NCBI GenBank assembly: GCA_022562275.1
Contig: JADFPP010000030.1
Coordinates: 1 to 34,165, forward strand
Direction of reading: 5' to 3'
From: Bacteroidota bacterium
Lineage (GTDB): Bacteria > Bacteroidota > Ignavibacteria > Ignavibacteriales > Ignavibacteriaceae
DNA: 34,165 nucleotides
Under the pieces are notes generated by a model. It was not told the DNA's origin, searched no databases, and saw only the letters and a list, made by a program, of their open reading frames with translations. Below are positions 26,482 to 33,946 of the stretch, in pieces (the first letter of the stretch is position 1; every line of letters starts with the position of its first letter). The translations under genes and the position numbers were made by a program.

Positions 26482-28131
26482 ATGATGACGTTTCATAGAA
26501 AAGATTTATTAGCATTAAGCATAATAATAGTTTGCTGGATCGCATTACTTCTGCTATCTGATGTCCGTGGAAATTTTCCTTTAAATGATGATTGGTCTTA
26601 TGCACATTCCACAAAAGTCTTCGTTGAAGATGGTAGAATTGAACTGACCGGCTGGGCAAGTATGCCTATTATTACTCAAATAATTTGGGGTTCTTTATTC
26701 TGTTCTTTCGCGGGATTTTCATTTGAAGCTCTCAGATTATCTACTATAGTTCTTAGCATTATTGGGATAATCTTTTGTTATTTGATTTTCAATGAAGCTA
26801 CAAAACGAGTATACTTTAAATTTGTTGCAACCTTTCTAATCGCAATCAATCCGATTTATTTTTTACTTTCCTCAACTTTTATGACGGACATCCCCTTTTT
26901 TACTTTGTCTTTAATATCTACATTTTTATTTGTAAAATTTTTTAAGACGGAAAATAAATACCATTTTCTTATTGGCTTTCTTTTTATTGTTGCTGCTTCA
27001 TTTATAAGACAGATAGGTATTCTGGTTTTACTTTCATTTGCACTCACATATTCGCTAAACAAAAATAATCCGCTTCAAAAGAAAATATATTCAATATTGT
27101 CTGTTCTAGTATTAATTCTACTACTATTTCTTTCTCAATACTTAATAATAAGTGCTGTTGATAATCCGTTAATTAATAACCACAGGATGGACAAACTTAT
27201 AGATGCATTTTCGATTGTAAATATATTTGGATTAATTCCTTTGTTAAAGAATAGTTTTTTTGCTTTGATATATATAGGTTTATTTTTATTTCCATTTCTT
27301 ATAAATCATTGCTTTATGCTGATAAAAAAATATTCCTTCACAAAAAGCAAATTTTATTCAGCCATTTTTGTATTTTCAGTAATCATACTAATCCCGATGA
27401 CAATCTTTAATAAATTATTACCTCTAAGACCAAATATTATCTGGAAATATGGAATTGGACCTGCTACTTTAAAAGATGTTGATATTCTTGAGCTGCCTCA
27501 TATAAATCAAATACCGCAAGCTATTTGGATATTGCTAACATTAATTGGGATCATAGGATCTATTCTAATAATTATCACGATCTTTTTATACTTTAAGGAA
27601 AACAAATTTAAGGAACTGATTTATTCAGATTGTCCTTCTGTTTTCATTTTCATTACTGTCTGCCTAACTTTAATTATTTTAAGTCTATCAAATTTTTATG
27701 ACCGATATCTGCTTCAATTACTTCCATTGATAATCTTTTTAGTTTTAAAAACATATAACAAAGAAATCGCTACGCGTAACTACTTTGTAGAAAAAATTAG
27801 TTATCTGATTTTAGCACTGATAACCTTGTTTACAGTTTATGAGACACAAAATTATTTTTCATGGAACAGGAGTAGGTGGGAAGCAATTAAATATTTAACT
27901 GATGATCTAAAAATACAGCCGGATAGTATCGATGGAGGCTTCGAATTTAATGCATGGATCGGATACGAACCAAAGTATATCCCTTCTAAATCCAAAAGCT
28001 GGTGGTGGGTTAAAGATGATACTTACTTAATTACATTTGGTGAACTAAAAAATTACACCATAATTAAAAAATTTAAATATCACTCATTTTTAAAAACGAA
28101 GTATTTATATGCTCTAAAACGAAAGGATTAA
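26482..28131 (+). CDS. GT39-like membrane glycosyltransferase (ArnT/PMT family)
   Basis: A 549-residue protein with about 11-12 membrane helices. The first periplasmic loop has NFPLNDDWSYA, matching the acidic (D/E)-rich motif after helix 1 in GT39 and ArnT proteins, where it holds the catalytic aspartates. These enzymes use polyprenyl-phosphate-linked sugars as donors and glycosylate lipid A or proteins outside the membrane. The C-terminal 70 residues are soluble (FSWNRSRWEAIKYLTDDL, then WWWVKDD). A polyprenyl-phosphate-sugar synthase of the right kind is at 13696. The gene sits between dprA and a diverged copy of the dprA 3' end, pointing to acquisition by recombination. The acceptor is unknown. 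Confidence 0.82.
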   Translation: MMTFHRKDLLALSIIIVCWIALLLLSDVRGNFPLNDDWSYAHSTKVFVEDGRIELTGWASMPIITQIIWGSLFCSFAGFSFEALRLSTIVLSIIGIIFCYLIFNEATKRVYFKFVATFLIAINPIYFLLSSTFMTDIPFFTLSLISTFLFVKFFKTENKYHFLIGFLFIVAASFIRQIGILVLLSFALTYSLNKNNPLQKKIYSILSVLVLILLLFLSQYLIISAVDNPLINNHRMDKLIDAFSIVNIFGLIPLLKNSFFALIYIGLFLFPFLINHCFMLIKKYSFTKSKFYSAIFVFSVIILIPMTIFNKLLPLRPNIIWKYGIGPATLKDVDILELPHINQIPQAIWILLTLIGIIGSILIIITIFLYFKENKFKELIYSDCPSVFIFITVCLTLIILSLSNFYDRYLLQLLPLIIFLVLKTYNKEIATRNYFVEKISYLILALITLFTVYETQNYFSWNRSRWEAIKYLTDDLKIQPDSIDGGFEFNAWIGYEPKYIPSKSKSWWWVKDDTYLITFGELKNYTIIKKFKYHSFLKTKYLYALKRKD

Positions 28132-28177
28132 AAATCAGTATCTTTTAATTTTCTTCCACAAAAACTTGAGCCACTCT

Positions 28178-28339
28178 TTAAATCTTTTTGAAGAAAAAAT
28201 TTACACCGCATTAAATTCAGCAGCCCTGCTGATCGATAATATAGCTAAAGCTACAGATCTATCTACATCCGACTGCCTGGATCATTTGTTATCGCTTGAG
28301 TTTAAAGGATTGGTAAAACAATTACCCGGTAAAATGTTT
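28178..28339 (+). pseudogene. dprA: dprA 3'-end remnant (winged-helix fragment)
   Basis: Encodes the last part of the DprA winged-helix domain (LNLFEEKIYTALNS to GKMF) without the rest of the gene. It aligns without gaps to 26267-26428. Of 11 nucleotide differences, only two change the protein (Glu to Ala, Val to Asp). The frame runs on past the homology to a stop at 28406-28408, starting ALTLGYLITP, which does not match the intact dprA end. A start codon at 28166 exists, but expression is doubtful. Mainly synonymous change means both versions were under selection before they were brought together. Confidence 0.88.
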
Positions 28340-28524
28340 GCCCTAACTTTAGGGTATTTGATTACTCCGATCATTTCTCTATATCATCAATTTGCTCGTC
28401 GCCGTTAAACATACAAATCCGTTCTGTTTTGAAATCCTTAAATATGGCACAACAATTGACCCATAATTGCTGTATTTAATTAAAATCTTGTTAAAATATT
28501 CTCATTATGTGGAGAAATAATTTT

Positions 28525-29112
28525 ATGAAGTTTTTCAAACATATTAATTTATTGCTGTTATTAATATTATTTGTCTCTTGTTTAGAAGATACTGGAGATC
28601 TCTCAATTGAGAGCATTTTAGATAGAGGATCTCAGATATATCCTCCAGGTGCCGACAGTATTTTTATATCAATGGGTTTACCAAGTAATGTAATTCCTGA
28701 ATTGGAAAAGTCAAAAGTAATTGATGGAACATCCGGGGGGTTATTAGAAATCTATTTTGAACATAGTGATGAAAATATTTCTATAAAAATTGATGCGTCT
28801 TTAACTATCCCACCCGGAGCTTTTTCAGGTACAGAGCGAATTTGGATGGTGTTAAACAACGAAACTGGAACAATATGGTTTTACCCTCATTTGGCTTTCA
28901 GTATTCCTGTTCAATTTGATATTATATACCAAGGTGTCAATTTATTTGGTAGCAATCCTGATAAGATCGATTTTATATTTCAAAATAACGATGGAACAAT
29001 TGAACAAGTTAACTACACGAAAATAGTGATTTACGAAGAGGCGGAAGGATACTACTTGAAATTAAAGGAAGGAATGTTAAATCATTTTTCCCGCTACGGA
29101 TGGTCAAGATAA
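28525..29112 (+). CDS. Predicted lipoprotein of unknown function
   Basis: The ATG at 28525 gives 195 residues: MKFFKHINLLLLLILFVSC is a lipoprotein signal with Cys 19 as the lipidated residue (lipobox FVSC). GGAG lies about 10 nt upstream, which favours this start over the ATG at 28507. The mature part contains a beta-rich domain with IPPGAFSGTERIWM, resembling extracellular domains with a ZU5-like pattern, and ends in FSRYGWSR. It has no neighbours in a shared operon; it stands between the dprA and rarA remnants, whose cargo genes converge on it. No known family was assigned. Confidence 0.75.
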   Translation: MKFFKHINLLLLLILFVSCLEDTGDLSIESILDRGSQIYPPGADSIFISMGLPSNVIPELEKSKVIDGTSGGLLEIYFEHSDENISIKIDASLTIPPGAFSGTERIWMVLNNETGTIWFYPHLAFSIPVQFDIIYQGVNLFGSNPDKIDFIFQNNDGTIEQVNYTKIVIYEEAEGYYLKLKEGMLNHFSRYGWSR

Positions 29113-29186
29113 AAATATAATCATACTTAAACGTTCTATTTTTCATGAACATCGAGTTGATACTGTTGTTTCGGTAGAGAAACAAA

Positions 29187-29303
29187 TTAGTACTTTTTGA
29201 TACCCTGCCAAAAGAATTTCAATCTTTCTTTAATGTTCTTTTCCTGACCATTCTCTGTAGGAAAATAGAATTGTCTACCCTTCAATTCTTCAGGCAAATA
29301 ATT
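29187..29303 (-). pseudogene. rarA: rarA 3'-end remnant (diverged copy)
   Basis: Translates to the last 38 residues of RarA plus a stop: NYLPEELKGRQFYFPTENG, then QEKNIKERLKFFWQGIKKY. The intact rarA at 30726 has NYLPEDLKGKQFYFPTENG, then QEKNIKDRLKFFWKNKKKYG. Over the first 32 codons about 82% of bases match, and only three conservative changes (D/E, K/R, D/E) occur, so most differences are synonymous. Homology ends abruptly near 29303, only 12 nt from the stop of the ATPase gene. The fragment has no start of its own. It is a displaced rarA allele end, not a fresh copy. Confidence 0.85.
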
Positions 29304-29315
29304 CACTTGATCTAT

Positions 29316-30494
29316 TTATACTATACTTCCTCCGTAAATATAATTACTAAAGTTTGAGGCAGCACTCCTGCCAATAAGGAAAACATTTTTAATTCCAGTT
29401 TTGTTTGTTAATCTTTTAGTTTTATTAAAATCGATTTCGGAAGGTGTCGTTTTCACTTCGAAGGCAAAATTTTTATTCAAAATAAAATCTATTTCGCGTC
29501 CTGATTTTAAAGAGTAATATTGTAAATCTCCGAAATGTTTTAATTGATTGAATACGGCATTTTCAAACTGCACTCCGCTATCTAATTCAGCTAATTGATT
29601 TGCTATTCCGTTATCGTTAAAATATAATTTCTTTGCTTTAACAATTTCACGGTCTTTATTGAGTGTAAGCACAGACAGCATCGTTATCAGATAAGTTTTC
29701 TCAAAAAACTCAAGATAGTTTTTAACCGTGTGTCTTGAAAACCCGCTCGCCGATGCAATTTTTGTATATTCAATTTTGCTCCCGATTCTCGAAGATAGTA
29801 AACTGATGAATTTGAACAGATCGTTGGAATATTTGAAATCAGCAAGAGTACGGATATCAATGTTAATGTAAGAATCAATTATATCTTTAAGTAAATCTTT
29901 TTTATCATCTACACTTTTAGATAAGGCAACTTCCGGAAAACCGCCATATGAAATAAAAGAATCAAACAAAAAATTTAATCTCTGATATTCGCTTAAAAGA
30001 AAGTTGTTCTCAAATTTCTTTAAAGGTGAAAATTCGATGTCGTTAAATAAGAGAAATTCACCAAAGTCTAAAGGATACAGCTCAAAAACTTTTTTCCTCC
30101 CCGATAACGATTCGGTAAACATATCTTTAAGATAATACGAGCTGGATCCGGTAACCATAAATTTAATATCATAATTATCATAAAGATATTTTATAACACT
30201 TGAAATATTCGGCACCAACTGAATTTCGTCGATGCAAATCAATGACTTTTCTTTAAAATCAATGCCTCTTTGATTAAGCGCAAGAATAACATTTTCATAA
30301 TTCGGTTCGCTAAAAACCTGCCTGTTATCCATTCGTTCAAGATCGATATAGATTTTATTTTTCAAAGGAGAGATATTCAAAAGCTTTTGCAGCAAGGTAG
30401 TTTTTCCTGTACGCCGCATACCGGTAATTACCGTAATTTGCTTCTTCTTAAGGTGCGAAATAAGTTCAGGATATATTTTTCTTTCGATGAACAT
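29316..30494 (-). CDS. AAA_14-DUF4143 ATPase with winged helix and nuclease-like domain
   Basis: A 392-residue protein of the large AAA_14/DUF4143 family, found in mobile and accessory regions. Walker A is GMRRTGKTT (25-33) and Walker B is LICIDEIQ (85-92). A winged-helix lies at about 243-270 (SASGFSRHTVKNYLEFFEK). The C-terminal DUF4143 part has E311, GREIDFIL (D336) and FEVK (E346, K348), the pattern of a PD-(D/E)xK nuclease-like fold with all acidic positions kept. The biological role of the family is not well defined. Its promoter is a perfect sigma70 consensus within four operator-like half-sites. It is bracketed by intact rarA and a rarA 3' remnant. The 5' leader would be only about 16 nt and has no Shine-Dalgarno sequence. 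Confidence 0.88.
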   Translation of the reverse strand: MFIERKIYPELISHLKKKQITVITGMRRTGKTTLLQKLLNISPLKNKIYIDLERMDNRQVFSEPNYENVILALNQRGIDFKEKSLICIDEIQLVPNISSVIKYLYDNYDIKFMVTGSSSYYLKDMFTESLSGRKKVFELYPLDFGEFLLFNDIEFSPLKKFENNFLLSEYQRLNFLFDSFISYGGFPEVALSKSVDDKKDLLKDIIDSYINIDIRTLADFKYSNDLFKFISLLSSRIGSKIEYTKIASASGFSRHTVKNYLEFFEKTYLITMLSVLTLNKDREIVKAKKLYFNDNGIANQLAELDSGVQFENAVFNQLKHFGDLQYYSLKSGREIDFILNKNFAFEVKTTPSEIDFNKTKRLTNKTGIKNVFLIGRSAASNFSNYIYGGSIV

Positions 30495-30501
30495 AATTAT
30501 T

Positions 30502-30564
30502 ACTATTTGTTAACTCCATTATACAAATAGTATAACTATTTGTCAAGTATATTTAACAGATAGT
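30502..30564. promoter_or_regulatory. Symmetric four-half-site operator over a perfect promoter
   Basis: Half-sites are ACTATTTGT (30502-30510), ACAAATAGT (30523-30531), ACTATTTGT (30535-30543) and ACAGATAGT (30556-30564, one mismatch). The arrangement is symmetric about 30533, with 12-nt gaps in each outer pair and 3 nt between pairs. On the minus strand the promoter TTGACA (30541-30546), 17-bp spacer, TATAAT (30518-30523) lies inside the array, so a bound protein would block RNA polymerase. Autoregulation of the ATPase gene is a natural guess. Confidence 0.8.
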
Positions 30565-30620
30565 AAAGTAACTGCCCGGAAAGATGTCTGCTTTATTCTG
30601 ATTAAGCTTCATCACTCAAA

Positions 30621-30720
30621 TTTTAAATTTCAAATAAATTCCAATCTCAAAAATTCAATAATCAAAGTTTGGTAAATGAATATTGTGATTTATTTGGAAA
30701 TTATTATTTGTGATTTGAAT
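30621..30720. repeat. AT-rich quasi-palindromic spacer behind rarA
   Basis: AAATTTCAAATAAATT (30625-30640) is a near inverted match of 30687-30702 (GATTTATTTGGAAATT), with further related words such as ATTTGTGATTTG nearby. No gene or clear terminator is seen in 30565-30725. It resembles low-complexity intergenic repeats built from AATTTG-like words. Confidence 0.4.
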
Positions 30721-30725
30721 TTTCT

Positions 30726-32018
30726 TCAGCCATATTTCTTCTTGTTCTTCCAGAAAAACTTAAGTCTATCTTTAATATTTTTTTCCTGTCCGTTTTCGGT
30801 TGGAAAGTAGAATTGTTTTCCCTTCAAATCTTCAGGCAAATAATTCTCTGCCACAAAATTATTTTCAAAATCGTGCGCATATTTATACGTTTTACCATAA
30901 CCAATATCTTTCATCAGTTTTGTCGGTGCGTTTCGTAAATGCAAAGGGACGGGATATAGAACATTATTCTTAACTTCCTGCTCAGCATTTTTTATTCCCA
31001 TATATGATGCATTACTCTTAGGGGCAGAAGCAAGATACGTAACACACTGAGCAAGAATAATTCTCGCCTCCGGCATCCCAATTTTATGAACTGCATCAAA
31101 TGCTGCCGCGGCTAATACTAACCCATTCGGTGAGGCATTCCCAATATCTTCTGAGGCAAGAATAACTAACCGGCGGGCAATAAAAAGCGGGTCTTCCCCT
31201 CCTTCAAGCATCCGTGCCAACCAATACAACGCTGCATCCGGATCGCTGCCTCTAACACTTTTTATGAAAGCAGATATAATATTATAATGCTCTTCACCTG
31301 CTTTATCATAAAATATATTCTTTCTTTGAACAACATTTTCCAGAACTTCTTTTGTGATTTTTATTGGCTCTGATTCAATCTCTTGTACAACTGATGATTC
31401 CAAAATATTTAACAACGTCCTGGCATCGCCGCCGGATAAATACAGCAGGTAATCAACATCAACATGTTCAATTTTCAAAGTAGAAAGAAAGACATCATTT
31501 CGTAAAGCTGTATCCAAAATTTTTTGAAGATCATTTTTACCAAGATCATCAAGAATATAAACCCGCGCCCGCGAACGCAAAGCAGGAATAACTTCGAACG
31601 ATGGGTTTTCGGTAGTAGCACCAATTAAATAAATAAGTCCAGTTTCAACTGAACTCAGTAATGCATCCTGCTGAGCTTTATTAAACCGGTGTATCTCATC
31701 TATAAAAAGTATTGTCTTTTTTTTCATAAGCCTATTTTGTTCGGCAATCTCAATAACGCGTCTTAAATCTTTTACACCCGAAGACACGGCATTAACCTGG
31801 TAAAAATCTGCTTTTGTTTTTTCTGCTATTATTTTAGCGATAGTAGTCTTTCCGGAACCAGGCGGTCCCCAAAGAATAAATGATGATAGTGCGTCATTCT
31901 CAATCATCAGACGAATTGGTTTACCCTCCCCAACCAGTTTTTCCTGACCATAAAATTCATCTAAATTTTTCGGTCTAACTCTTTCGGCAAGAGGAATATC
32001 AGGAATATTATTTATCAT
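30726..32018 (-). CDS. rarA: Replication-associated recombination protein A
   Basis: AAA+ ATPase of the RarA/MgsA/WRNIP1 family, acting as a homotetramer at stalled replication forks with SSB. It has 430 residues. Walker A GPPGSGKTT (51-59), Walker B ILFIDEIH (103-110), sensor 1 ATTENPS (134-140) and the arginine finger region LRSRARV are intact. The C-terminal MgsA tetramerisation region includes AAFDAVHKIGMPEARI and PLHLRNAPTKLMKDIGYG. Its start overlaps the end of the FtsB-like gene by 11 nt, so the two are translationally coupled. The 3' end has a diverged second copy at 29187-29303. Confidence 0.95.
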   Translation of the reverse strand: MINNIPDIPLAERVRPKNLDEFYGQEKLVGEGKPIRLMIENDALSSFILWGPPGSGKTTIAKIIAEKTKADFYQVNAVSSGVKDLRRVIEIAEQNRLMKKKTILFIDEIHRFNKAQQDALLSSVETGLIYLIGATTENPSFEVIPALRSRARVYILDDLGKNDLQKILDTALRNDVFLSTLKIEHVDVDYLLYLSGGDARTLLNILESSVVQEIESEPIKITKEVLENVVQRKNIFYDKAGEEHYNIISAFIKSVRGSDPDAALYWLARMLEGGEDPLFIARRLVILASEDIGNASPNGLVLAAAAFDAVHKIGMPEARIILAQCVTYLASAPKSNASYMGIKNAEQEVKNNVLYPVPLHLRNAPTKLMKDIGYGKTYKYAHDFENNFVAENYLPEDLKGKQFYFPTENGQEKNIKDRLKFFWKNKKKYG

Positions 32019-32313
32019 CTTCGTCTACTTCATTTACTTCTATTGTCGTTTCACCTTCCTTTATCATATCATATTTTTCTCTGGCAATTTGTTCAATCTT
32101 TGCAGGTACTTCTCTTTTTAGTGAATCAATCTCATTCACTAAATTTTCATTTTCTTCTTCCAGCATTTTTAATTGTTCGTTTAAAGAATTGATTTCTTTT
32201 TCAAGTTTTACGTACTTTATTAAGCCGTTCTCATTAAAAATGAGATGAAATACACCGAAAAGAAAAATTGCAAGGAATAAGAATAAAAAGATTTTTTTTT
32301 TATTTTTTGCCAT
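32008..32313 (-). CDS. FtsB/DivIC-like septum formation initiator
   Basis: A 101-residue bitopic membrane protein: short basic cytoplasmic start (MAKNKKK), one helix (about 8-26), then a coiled coil (about 36-70, LEKEINSLNEQLKMLEEENE) and IEQIAREKYDMIKEGE, a conserved block of the family. FtsB/DivIC pairs with FtsL and FtsQ/DivIB in the divisome to activate septal wall synthesis. It overlaps ddl by 14 nt and rarA by 11 nt, making a compact ddl-ftsB-rarA operon of wall, division and replication genes. The family name is certain enough, but FtsB versus DivIC naming is a convention. Confidence 0.85.
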   Translation of the reverse strand: MAKNKKKIFLFLFLAIFLFGVFHLIFNENGLIKYVKLEKEINSLNEQLKMLEEENENLVNEIDSLKREVPAKIEQIAREKYDMIKEGETTIEVNEVDEDDK

Positions 32314-33310
32314 CTACACTATACCTGATGATTTTATCTATCAATTCTTCAAACGAGGTACCAATTATTTTTGCCATTTTAGGTACAAGACTTGTCGAAG
32401 TCATTCCGGGTAAGGTGTTAACCTCCAGACAATAGGGGATGTTATCTTCATTTAATCTAAAATCTACTCTGCCATAAATTTTACACCGCAAAGAGCGAAA
32501 GGCTTTTACCGCTTGTTCCTGTAAATTCTTGAAAACATCATTCGGTATTTCTGCCGGGACAATATATTCGCTCATCCCTTCTGTGTACTTTGATTCATAA
32601 TTGTAGAAACCATCTTTAGGAATTATTTCTAATACAGGAAGCGGTTTATCTTCAAGTATTGCAACGGTCATCTCTCTGCCGGGAATATATTCTTCAATCA
32701 TTGTTAAATCAGAATACTGAAATGCGGTTTCAATTGATTTAAAAATTCCCTCATCTTTCTTTACTATTGAAAGCCCTATGGTTGAGCCCTGATCATTAGG
32801 TTTAATTATTACCGGGTAACCAAATTTTGAATTAATGATTCTGACAACTTCATCACGATTAAACTTTTTATCAATTGTAAACCAGGATGGAGTGTTAACA
32901 TTATTTTTCTGAAATATTATTTTTGAAAAATCTTTATCCATAGCTATTGTGCTTGAAAGAACACCGGAGCCGGTATATTTAACTCCTTTTAACTCAAGCA
33001 GCGATTGAATGATTCCGTCTTCTCCACATTTACCATGCAATGCAAGAAAGACCAAATCAATATTATCCAATAATTCGGATTTAACTGTCTTGATAAGATT
33101 TTCATTTGTAATTTCACCAAAATCTTTTGAAGAAAAAAACTCTTCATCAGTTTCAGGCTGAAAAGTTCCGTAAGCAGGATCAATTAAAACACATTTATAT
33201 CCAAGAGAATTTATTGCCCGATAAATTGCCTTTCCCGATGATTTGGATACTTCCCTTTCCGGTGAAGTTCCACCGACAAAAACGGCAATGTTTAATTTTG
33301 ATCCTGACAT
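32300..33310 (-). CDS. ddl: D-alanine--D-alanine ligase
   Basis: Joins two D-alanines using ATP for the peptidoglycan stem peptide in the cytoplasm. The 336 residues have the ATP-grasp layout: AVFVGGTSPEREVS at the start (the substrate-binding N-domain), LHGKCGEDGIIQSLLELKG, KPNDQGSTIGLS (ATP-binding loop), and VNTLPGMTSTSLVPKMA near the end with the catalytic and metal residues. All blocks are intact. It heads the ddl-ftsB-rarA operon. The 363-nt AT-rich region upstream (33311-33673) shows no gene, and I could not identify a convincing promoter in it. Confidence 0.95.
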   Translation of the reverse strand: MSGSKLNIAVFVGGTSPEREVSKSSGKAIYRAINSLGYKCVLIDPAYGTFQPETDEEFFSSKDFGEITNENLIKTVKSELLDNIDLVFLALHGKCGEDGIIQSLLELKGVKYTGSGVLSSTIAMDKDFSKIIFQKNNVNTPSWFTIDKKFNRDEVVRIINSKFGYPVIIKPNDQGSTIGLSIVKKDEGIFKSIETAFQYSDLTMIEEYIPGREMTVAILEDKPLPVLEIIPKDGFYNYESKYTEGMSEYIVPAEIPNDVFKNLQEQAVKAFRSLRCKIYGRVDFRLNEDNIPYCLEVNTLPGMTSTSLVPKMAKIIGTSFEELIDKIIRYSVDGKK

Positions 33311-33655
33311 AAAATGTTTAGTGAAATATTAAAAAATGACATGAGTCACACATCTTTCAATCCGAAGAAATCCTTTAATATTAATTTAATTTGGAGATAA
33401 GTCTTCTCTCATAATGTGTTCTTTATAGAACTAAATTATAATTTTATTTCGATACAAAAATAATGATATAACATTTTAGATACGTACTACTAATTATATA
33501 ACCGGATTATTTCTGAATGACAGATCACATCAAAAAAAATATTTATTTAGGTAAGATAGAGGATAAATAATTGATAATAAATCATATTTAATTAATACGC
33601 AATAGGGAATGTTTTAAAAAAAAACGTATCTAACTAACTTTTATTTATGGTTTAA

Positions 33656-33946
33656 CTACGTTTATCATCAATATTGTTTCCTTATAATATTGTATTGAGG
33701 TTTGCTATTACAACCATAGCTGAATATAGGAGCAAGGTGATACTATCTTCCAGGCAGATAACACGATGCATTTTCAAGCAATCTAAAAAAATAATAAGTT
33801 ACTTATTGTTATCGGTAGTATTTTCGGTACTTTCATTTTATATTTTCGATGAGAATATTTTGACAGGTACAGCATTAATACTGGTACTTATTTTATGGTT
33901 ATATATTTCTAAAGAAAAGGAAATTTTAAAAATATTTAAAAAATGA
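33656..33946 (+). pseudogene. Flippase 3'-end remnant (Wzx-like C-terminus)
   Basis: An open frame from just after a stop at 33653-33655 with no ATG; the first usable start codons are TTG 33674 and TTG 33689. The last 80 or so residues hold two membrane helices (ISYLLLSVVFSVLSFYIF and ALILVLILWLYISKE) and a lysine-rich tail. It aligns with the C-terminus of the flippase at 8410 over about 80 residues, nearly without gaps (FAITTIA against FATFIAY, the KII before the helix, and similar ends). It overlaps the next dut as ATGA, the same flippase-dut order as at 7948-9876. It is most likely the leftover end of a lost flippase gene, though a small membrane protein cannot be excluded. Confidence 0.55.

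Noticed and set aside
28166-28408. An 80-codon open frame starting with ATG and containing a DprA-like winged helix
   Set aside because: It is only the displaced 3' end of dprA plus non-homologous run-on; the start is outside the homologous region, so it is reported as a pseudogene and not as a new small regulator.
29166-29185. TTGTTTC/GAAACAA hairpin after the lipoprotein gene
   Set aside because: The stem is 7 bp and the nearest T-run is about 10 nt away; too weak to call a terminator.
33455-33462. TATTTTTG on the minus strand, a possible -7 element for ddl
   Set aside because: No TTTG is found 19-21 bp upstream on that strand, so the promoter pattern is incomplete.
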